Positions 57,755 through 64,000 of a stretch of DNA of 64,000 nt are shown here, piece by piece. Both the position numbers and the translations under genes were made by a program. How positions within the stretch are numbered: the first letter of the stretch is position 1; each line of letters begins with the position of its first letter. The notes beneath the pieces were generated by a model, which saw only the letters and a list, made by a program, of their open reading frames with translations, was not told the origin of the DNA and did not search any database. The stretch comes from Sambucus nigra (lineage: Eukaryota; Streptophyta; Magnoliopsida; Dipsacales; Adoxaceae), in assembly GCA_949130495.1 (NCBI GenBank), contig OX422219.1, forward strand, positions 265,283,111 through 265,347,110, written 5' to 3'.

Positions 57755-60700
57755 TCACCCGACCCCACTTATGGGGGTTGATGCTCTCCTTGTCACTCCC
57801 GTCCTAGGATCATATTCCAATAATCGAAACAAGTTGGGACCTCGCCCATAGATAAAGGATAGACCGGGAGACTCGTCGTGACTAATTGGAAAGGGATCCT
57901 CGTGATGCTGACTCAAATCATGGTCAACGTGCACTGACTCGGAGGGGACACCTAGGTTTCTTTCAATTTTTAAGACGCATGGGTCGGGCTCTAAGTCGGA
58001 TGAACCACAACTTTTCTCCTCACTCGCCTTCGGGACCTCTAGTGGTATGGGTGGATGGTCACAAAGAAGAAATTCATTGATTTTATCTTCACATTCACTT
58101 TCTTCTAGGTGTCTAAATGAATCCATTAGAGTTTGGACTTGGTCGTTAAGGCTCTCATCTAGGCTCTCATCCACCGGACCGAATTCTTTTTCAAATTCTT
58201 CCATGCTCATGTCCCCTAGATCTCTCTCTCTCGCGGTGCCAACGTCTTCTCTAACTTGCTCGCTTTCTAACTCCACCATTTTTCTCTCTTCTAACCCCTC
58301 TCTCTCTCGCTCTATTGCGGTCACTACACACCTCTCTTCCACTTTTCTCTCCGCATCAAAACTACCACCGTTACTTGATGAAATAGGGCACACTCCTAAC
58401 GACTCTCTCTTGTGGGACCCTTTATTATCGTGATTTATCATTAAAGATGATCCTAAGGCGTCTCCACAATAATTCTCCTCGTTGTATTCCTCTACTATCT
58501 CCTCTATGAAGCTCACTGCGTGAAGGTCATCTTCTTCTCCCGTATGTTGGGCGACATGGAAGATGTTGGTCTCTAAAGTCATGTTCCCAAAAGTGAGTTG
58601 CATTCGCCCATTCCTAGTGTTGATGATTGCGTTAGCCGTAGCTAAGAACGGGCGCCCAAGGATGATAGGAACATGGTTGCTTGAGGTGAATGAGGGCTCC
58701 GTGTCCCAAATGACAAAGTCTACCGGGAAGTAGAAAGTGTCAACTTGGACGATCACGTCCTCGACTTTGCCTCTTGGGATCTTCACGGTTCGATCCGCTA
58801 ATTGGAGAGTGACCTTTGTGGGCTTGAGGTCGCCCAAGTCAAGTTGCCTATAGATGGAGTAAGGGAGGATATTGACACTTGCTCCCAAATCAAGCAAGGC
58901 TTTTTCGATTCTGTTTTCTCCAATGATGCAGGAAATGGTGGGTGCACCGGGATCTTTGAATTTAGGTGGGAGATCATTGAGTAGAATGGAGCTCACATTC
59001 TGTGCTAGAAAGACATTTTTCTTTACCTTCATCTTTCTCTTTACCGTCAACAAGTCTTTAATGACTTTTCCATAAGCTGGAATTTGTTTAATGGCATCCA
59101 GGAAAGGTGAATTCAGCTTAACTTGTTTTAGCACGTCTAGCACGCCATCACGTGGATTTCCTTTATGAGGAGGAATTAGCCTTTGAGGAAACGGTGCCGC
59201 GGAGGGTGGTTTCACTACTACCTCGGGCTCACTAGCGTCTTCTTTGTCACTCTCATTCAAGGGGACATCTTCGGCCTCTTTCGTGCCGGGCGAAATCTCC
59301 TTGTCTTTAAGTACGTCTCGTGGGGGAGGTGACAAGTCAACTACCCTCCCACTACGTAGAGTGGTGATTGAGCTACATTGCTCAGGATGGTCGTGGGGTG
59401 TCGAGCTAACACTAGTTTGACCTTGGAGAGGTCTTTGGCCCTGGGCAGGAAACTTTCCCTTCTCTTGAACACTCAATGAGGATTGTATTTGTGACAGAGT
59501 CGCATTTATGTCGCCAATTAGACGATCATATTTGGCATTGTTTGCGGTCTGGCTTGCGATGAATTGATTCACAGTATCCTCGAGAGTTCTCCGCCGTGGC
59601 GGGATATAATTTCCGTGAGGTGGTGGTGTTTGGACATGTCCTTGCATGTGTGGAGCTTGTTGAAATTTTTGTGGAGGAGGAGGGGCAACATGCGAAGGAG
59701 GGTTCATTGCGGCATGTTGTTGCCCGTAGCTAAAACCGGGATGGTTTTTCCATGAAGGATTGTATGAATTCCCGTGCGCGGCACCGAAATTACCCTTAAA
59801 ACCTCCAATACTACTAACTTGCTCTTGAAGCATTCCTTTGTAGGCGGGTATCGTCGGGCATTCCTCAGTTGAATGTCCCGCCTCACAAATCGCACACACC
59901 TTCTCGACCGAATTTTTGATAGATCCAACTACCTCACATAAATCTCGAAATCCTTTCTCAAGGGTGTCCAATCGACTGTCCGACATAGAGGTCTTATCTA
60001 CATGGTATAGGCCTGACGCCGATGGAGTGGTGGTCGCTTGACGATTTCGATTCTGAGCATTAGGATCAGAAATATCCCACGATTGGGTAGTCTCAGCGAC
60101 ATACCTCAGGTGAAGCTCAGCATCGTGGCAGTCTAGTTTGATAAACGGACCACTACCCATGGTTTCAATGAGTTGCTTGGAGTTAAGGCTCAACCTATTA
60201 TAGAGGAAGTAAATGATTTGAGCTGTATCAAATCCATGATGGGGGCACGAAGCAACTAACTCATTGAAACGCTCATAACATCGATGGAATGGCTCATTAT
60301 CCAACTGCCTGAATGATTGAATCTGAGCCTTTATGGAGATTGTTCGATGTGGTGGAAAGAACTTCTTGATAAATCGGGATTGTAACTCGTTCCAAGATGG
60401 AATCGAGCTCGGAGGTAAAGACCATAGCCAGGTCTTAGCTTTATCTTTTAGCGAGAATGGGAAGAGTTTGAGGCGAGTCACCTCTTGTGTGCAAGTTTGA
60501 TCGTTGAGAGTATCACACACGTCCTCAAATTCCCTTATATGCAAGTATGGCTTTTCAGAATCCATACCGTGATAGTGTGGTAGCATCTGGATCATTCCAT
60601 TTTTTAATCGGAATTGCCCGGCATTATACGGGAGTATAATGCATCCCGGAGTGACAGTGCGCTCAGGATATAAGAATTCTCTCAACGGGCGGTACGTAGG

Positions 60701-60967
60701 CTCTTCCTCACCGGTAGGCGCATTACTATGCTGCGACATCTCTCTCTCACTTGACGATTCGGTGCTCTCACTAGGTGTGCGCGAAGTGTGTCCTATGAAG
60801 GAGAAGGGAGTGTTACTAGAGATTGAATGTGACGGTGTGGGAGGTGGGATCCAGAACTGTGGGGCGTTTGGAGTGTGGGGACTATCTGGGTTATACTCCA
60901 CTATAGGATTTTCGTGAATATGGGTGGGAGTATTATGAGGTGTGGAAGTGGTTTCAGAATTTTGCAT
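57755..60967 (-). CDS. Athila-type gag-protease polyprotein, 1070 aa, intact
   Basis: The ATG at 60967 opens an uninterrupted frame ending TGA at 57755. Residues 1-90 are Pro/Ser/Thr-rich. PLREFLYPERTVTPGCI (about 93-110) leads into the capsid core: EKPYLHIREFEDVCDTL, TRLKLFPFSLKDKAKTWLW, SRFIKKFFPPHRT, RCYERFNELVASCPHHG, to about 290. A zinc knuckle CAICEAGHSTEEC (C-x2-C-x3-H-x4-C) lies near 356-368, followed by Gln/Pro-rich linker. The aspartic protease has the active site LLDLGASVNILPYS (about 690-703), VTLQLADRTVKIPRG and PIILGRPFLATANAI (about 770-785). In autonomous Athila elements RT follows; here residues about 800-1070 are a charged, Glu-rich extension (EREREGLEERKMVELESEQ; EEFEKEFGPVDESLDESLND) that I do not recognise, then a stop. 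It probably forms particles and cleaves itself, needing a helper for reverse transcription and integration. Confidence 0.92.
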   Translation of the reverse strand: MQNSETTSTPHNTPTHIHENPIVEYNPDSPHTPNAPQFWIPPPTPSHSISSNTPFSFIGHTSRTPSESTESSSEREMSQHSNAPTGEEEPTYRPLREFLYPERTVTPGCIILPYNAGQFRLKNGMIQMLPHYHGMDSEKPYLHIREFEDVCDTLNDQTCTQEVTRLKLFPFSLKDKAKTWLWSLPPSSIPSWNELQSRFIKKFFPPHRTISIKAQIQSFRQLDNEPFHRCYERFNELVASCPHHGFDTAQIIYFLYNRLSLNSKQLIETMGSGPFIKLDCHDAELHLRYVAETTQSWDISDPNAQNRNRQATTTPSASGLYHVDKTSMSDSRLDTLEKGFRDLCEVVGSIKNSVEKVCAICEAGHSTEECPTIPAYKGMLQEQVSSIGGFKGNFGAAHGNSYNPSWKNHPGFSYGQQHAAMNPPSHVAPPPPQKFQQAPHMQGHVQTPPPHGNYIPPRRRTLEDTVNQFIASQTANNAKYDRLIGDINATLSQIQSSLSVQEKGKFPAQGQRPLQGQTSVSSTPHDHPEQCSSITTLRSGRVVDLSPPPRDVLKDKEISPGTKEAEDVPLNESDKEDASEPEVVVKPPSAAPFPQRLIPPHKGNPRDGVLDVLKQVKLNSPFLDAIKQIPAYGKVIKDLLTVKRKMKVKKNVFLAQNVSSILLNDLPPKFKDPGAPTISCIIGENRIEKALLDLGASVNILPYSIYRQLDLGDLKPTKVTLQLADRTVKIPRGKVEDVIVQVDTFYFPVDFVIWDTEPSFTSSNHVPIILGRPFLATANAIINTRNGRMQLTFGNMTLETNIFHVAQHTGEEDDLHAVSFIEEIVEEYNEENYCGDALGSSLMINHDNKGSHKRESLGVCPISSSNGGSFDAERKVEERCVVTAIEREREGLEERKMVELESEQVREDVGTARERDLGDMSMEEFEKEFGPVDESLDESLNDQVQTLMDSFRHLEESECEDKINEFLLCDHPPIPLEVPKASEEKSCGSSDLEPDPCVLKIERNLGVPSESVHVDHDLSQHHEDPFPISHDESPGLSFIYGRGPNLFRLLEYDPRTGVTRRASTPISGVG

Positions 60968-61091
60968 TAAGCTCAGGAGAGATGATGATTGTGAATCTTT
61001 TTGGATTTTTTTTTTTTATTATTTTTTTTTTTTTTTGAATTTTTGGTCAAAGTTTTGGATTAACTCGATCTAATCCTAAGTCTACCTAATT
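60968..61091 (-). other. Leader of the Athila-like element
   Basis: Between primer-binding site and gag ATG; the sense strand is A-rich (61006-61037 is nearly all T on the plus strand). Very short for an Athila leader. Confidence 0.6.
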
Positions 61092-61108
61092 CCCCGGCAA
61101 CGGCGCCA
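61092..61108 (-). other. Primer-binding site (tRNA-Asp type)
   Basis: The minus strand reads TGGCGCCGTTGCCGGGG, six bases inside the 5' LTR border, the standard Athila primer site. Confidence 0.9.
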
Positions 61109-61114
61109 AAAACT

Positions 61115-62826
61115 TGACACGACTCAGAATGTGTCTCTAAAGTGTGTGCTCTCTAGGCTCAAGTGCAAGCCTGTCGTTCAAGTAATAATCCGACAAGTCG
61201 GGTATCGATCCTCAGGGAAAAAGGACAACGGAGTTGTGACGACGGGATAAGATAGAGGAATCCTAACGTTGACTCTAAGAAGAAAAGAAAAAAACTTGAT
61301 TTGGTCTTTTGGGATTGATTAAACTAACTGCAATTATGAAACTATGATAAAATATGCTACTAACTAAATTATCTAAATGAAGAATGAAGAATTAAATTGA
61401 AATTGCTAAACTTAAATGATGAGAAAATAGGATGGGAATACAATCCCCCAACCCTAGTGTAATGCAGTGACAACGTTGATCATAAATTTATCCGATTAAT
61501 TCAAACCCGGAATTTAGTACTCCCAAGCATTATGTATACGAGGTTCAAGCCCGCGTCATACCTAATCTGAGGATGAGTAAATCGGTATCGCGGTAATTAC
61601 ACTCAAAATGTACTCTAAATCATCACGAGTACCCATAGGCAAACGAGATATAAAGATCTACAATTCTTATGAAATTACGCGATACGATCAAAATTAATCA
61701 TTACATTCATCGGATCGACGTTATACACATGCACTAACACATCAGGTTGGGTTCATGCATCCCAACCTTGAAAAACCTAGCCTGACATGTTAAATTGATT
61801 AATGCATGAAATAATGATGTTGCATGTGTAGGAATTCATGATGAAATTAGCTAGAAGCATGTAAATACGTATTATGTATGCGAAAACAAGTTGTATCGAA
61901 TATGAAAACTACGCATGCAAGAATAATCAATAAGAAACAAGAATCTTGAATTAAAACTAGAAAAGCAAACCCGAAACAATGAAATCTTGAAGCAATTTGT
62001 TCCCTTGATGTTCCTAGATGTTCCTCCCCTTTCTTTCTATCAAAAACTCTCTAAAAATAACCCTAAAAGCTGCCCCTAGGTTAGTGCCTTCGTTCCCCAC
62101 AAGTTTGGAGTGTTTAAAACCTATTAGGAGTCTTTGGGACAAATCAGCACAAAAGGAAAAATTCGCGTGTCAGGTACATGCGAACCGGTTCGCATGTACC
62201 TGGCTGGGGTTCGCGTGTACCAGGCTGGTCTTGCCTTCAACACTTAGATTTTTTCTGGTTTTTCTCTTCTTTTCTTGGATTTTTCTTCAACTTCAACTGA
62301 GTATAACGTTTCAACCGTAGCTCGGATTTGGGTGACGTTTCTTCCAGTGTTCTCGTTGTTCCGAGATATTCAACTTCCCAGAAGGACCCACCTCCAGAAT
62401 CAGGCTGTAAAATTACGAAAATGCCCTTGAACTTGCCTTCCTAGCCTTTCTTCTATGATTTTTTCGCAACTTCAAGGGGTCATAACTCTTTCATCGTAGC
62501 TCGGATTGAGGTGCCGTTTTTTCTGGTGTTCTTGTAATTGAAAGATATTCAACTTTCTAGTTGGACCCACTTCCGGACTAAGGCTGAAAAATTACGAAAA
62601 TGCCCTTGAACTTGCCTTCTTAGCTTTTCTTGCACTGTCTTGCTTCCTCTTTTGCACTGATTGCATAATTAACCTGTAAAACCAATAAGAGAAGCACGAA
62701 ACACGAAATACTTGCCAACGAAGGTTAGTAGCATAAATGTGAATCAAATCCATATCTGTTACATCACTCGGGTTCACAAAAGTACTGAAATTAGGGGGAT
62801 AAATATACAATATTTATGCCCAATCA
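61115..62826 (-). repeat. 5' LTR of the minus-strand Athila-like element (1712 bp)
   Basis: Matches 54281-55993 along its whole length with scattered substitutions and one base fewer in a T run near 62252. Confidence 0.95.
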
Positions 62827-62831
62827 ATATC
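62827..62831. repeat. Target-site duplication ATATC, right
   Basis: Matches 54276-54280. Confidence 0.9.
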
Positions 62832-62986
62832 ATGGTACATAATATCCTACCCGGATATACCATAAACCATGAATCGTGAGTCTCCTCCATAAGTGTCCAT
62901 ATCAATTCCTCACATGATGGTACTAACATTTTACCATTATAATGTAATATATCATTGGATACCATTGAAAAGAAAGGCACACCAGT
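62832..62986 (-). pseudogene. Chromovirus integrase, N-terminal zinc region
   Basis: The minus strand reads ILHYNGKMLVPSCEELIWTL then MEETHDSWFMVYPGRILCTM, matching the chromovirus 'GRLCVPxDxELRxxILEEAHxSxFxxHPGxxKMY' region. The zinc-binding His is replaced (HP to YP). It is cut off at 62987, so the polymerase part is missing. Confidence 0.8.
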
Positions 62987-64000
62987 TGTGACACCCCGCC
63001 TAATTAAATACCGGCCGATCACTCCTTTATTAAATTAAATCAAGGTAAACAGTTGGTTCATTCTCAGCATCACTGTCGATAAAAATAATTTTTTTTTTTT
63101 AAGTTAACACCCTAAATAATTAAGCTAAGTGTCAAAAAACATTTTTCATACGAACTTCCAAATTTTAATTAAAGAAAAGATTTTTATTAATTTGAAACAA
63201 CATTTCTACAATAGAGAATCACACCACGAAATTTAAATAAAACCATACATTCACCAAACGAATGACAATAATATAAAACTAAAATCATAAACCATCCTGA
63301 AACAAATCCCATAAACAATACCGGAATAACTGAAAATAAAAATCCCCAACAATAAATGAAATGATGAAAAGGGCGACACGTGCCCCATAAATGAGAGTAA
63401 TAAGAGTGGAGTCAATGTCGGAAGCCGTCTACTCAAGGGACCTGCAACTCCCACCTAAGCTGCAGCTCGTTCTTCTCAAAGAATCCTAAGCAAGACGCCC
63501 CTGTGGCTGGGCACCTGAAAATATACATATATATACACAAGAGAGAGAGAGAGAAAAGGAAACGGGTCAGGGCCCGAAAGTGTGTTTGATTTTAGAATAC
63601 GTTAAGCAAGTATTTAAATTGATACAGGCCAATGCAACATCATATTAGTTCGTCTCTCTCTTGAGAAATACTCACCTCTCTTCTAATGTGCACTCCTATC
63701 GTACTAACCTTCCCAATGTTTCGTTTATCTTAACTTATTCATACGTATACAAAACCGGACGATGACAATGTTTTATAAAAATATAACTTTCAATCTGAAG
63801 TACTCCTCTCGTTTTAGCTTCATTAAATTATAAGGTTTCTCAGTGTCTTCTCATATTTTCACAAAATAAATATTTATAATTGCGTCAACAACTAAGTCCT
63901 ACTTAACACATTATAGTAGGCATATTACAGTTTATCACCATATATATATATTAACTACTCGAATAATATATATACAACAGCACCCCAACTAATTTATGGT
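62987..64000 (+). repeat. Probable start of another LTR, continuing beyond the window
   Basis: TGTGACACCCCGCC at 62987 interrupts the integrase frame; TGTxACACCCC is the usual start of chromovirus LTRs. The rest is AT-rich and noncoding, with (GA)n at 63542-63555 and CACCTGAAAATATACATATA near 63511. No second copy or TSD is inside the window. Confidence 0.4.

Larger units (their letters stand above)
54281..62826 (-). mobile_element. Complete Athila-like element with gag-protease only (8546 bp)
   Basis: Read on the minus strand: 5' LTR (62826-61115), primer-binding site TGGCGCCGTTGCCGGGG, one 1070-codon gag-protease frame, a 1.7-kb tail and the 3' LTR (55993-54281), flanked by ATATC on both sides. 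RT, RNase H and integrase are absent: only 1.7 kb lies between the stop at 57755 and the 3' LTR, and it holds noncoding tail landmarks. The LTRs differ by roughly 23 substitutions and one 1-bp indel by eye over 1713 bp. The element lies inside the chromovirus integrase. Confidence 0.95.

Noticed and set aside
58047..58433. Plus-strand open frames of 60-128 codons across 57886-60917
   Set aside because: They lie on the opposite strand of the intact gag-protease frame and carry no recognisable motif; they are shadows of its codon use.
62987..64000. Reading this as the 5' LTR of the split chromovirus
   Set aside because: No primer-binding site or gag-pol start separates it from the integrase, and the integrase is cut in mid-domain, so a separate insertion or truncation is more likely.

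Overview
The window is a stretch of repeat-dense nuclear DNA from a flowering plant. The evidence is the content: Ty3/gypsy elements of the Tat/Ogre, Athila and chromovirus (Tekay-like) lineages, SIRE-type Ty1/copia gag remnants, plant-type primer-binding sites (the tRNA-acceptor complement TGGCGCC and a degenerate TTGGTATCA), 5-bp target-site duplications and plant-style spliced antisense genes. I found no convincing host single-copy gene, tRNA, rRNA or CRISPR array. Almost all reading frames are remains of retrotransposons, and only one long frame (57755-60967, minus) is intact.

Layout. 1-2157: a decayed minus-strand gene with a plant mobile domain-like segment, probably the antisense gene of a Tat-type element whose body lies left of the window; LTR-like sequence follows. 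3993-4460: four 114-bp tandem repeats. 4490-4875: a dispersed repeat with a second copy at 30595-30985. 5130-8110: a minus-strand Tat/Ogre protease-reverse transcriptase remnant ending in a fold-back inverted repeat. 9538-18165: SIRE-like copia units on the minus strand arranged LTR-internal-LTR-internal-LTR fragment. 18166-23420: a plus-strand Tat RNase H-integrase remnant followed by a spliced antisense gene remnant. 24189-29690: a structurally complete but protein-less LTR element (TSD GTCAA).

31069-62986 holds chromovirus integrase remains and a nested stack. A minus-strand chromovirus integrase (33790-34716, 53973-54280, 62832-62986) was split twice. One split is a plus-strand Athila-like element (34717-53972) that itself received an 11.8-kb Tat element (35238-47035, TSD CCTCG). 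The other is a minus-strand Athila-like element (54281-62826, TSD ATATC) that carries an intact gag-protease frame but no reverse transcriptase. 62987 onward looks like one more LTR end.

How the parts relate: the protein-less element and the Tat element share the same primer-binding core and a similar end-of-LTR motif, which suggests the first was mobilised by Tat-lineage proteins. The two Athila-like elements have unrelated LTRs and coding regions yet share a 3' tail of ordered blocks, including a conserved hairpin. The most interesting signals are the frame-preserving introns in the antisense gene of the Tat element, the shared Athila hairpin/tail module, and the gag-protease-only Athila-like element.
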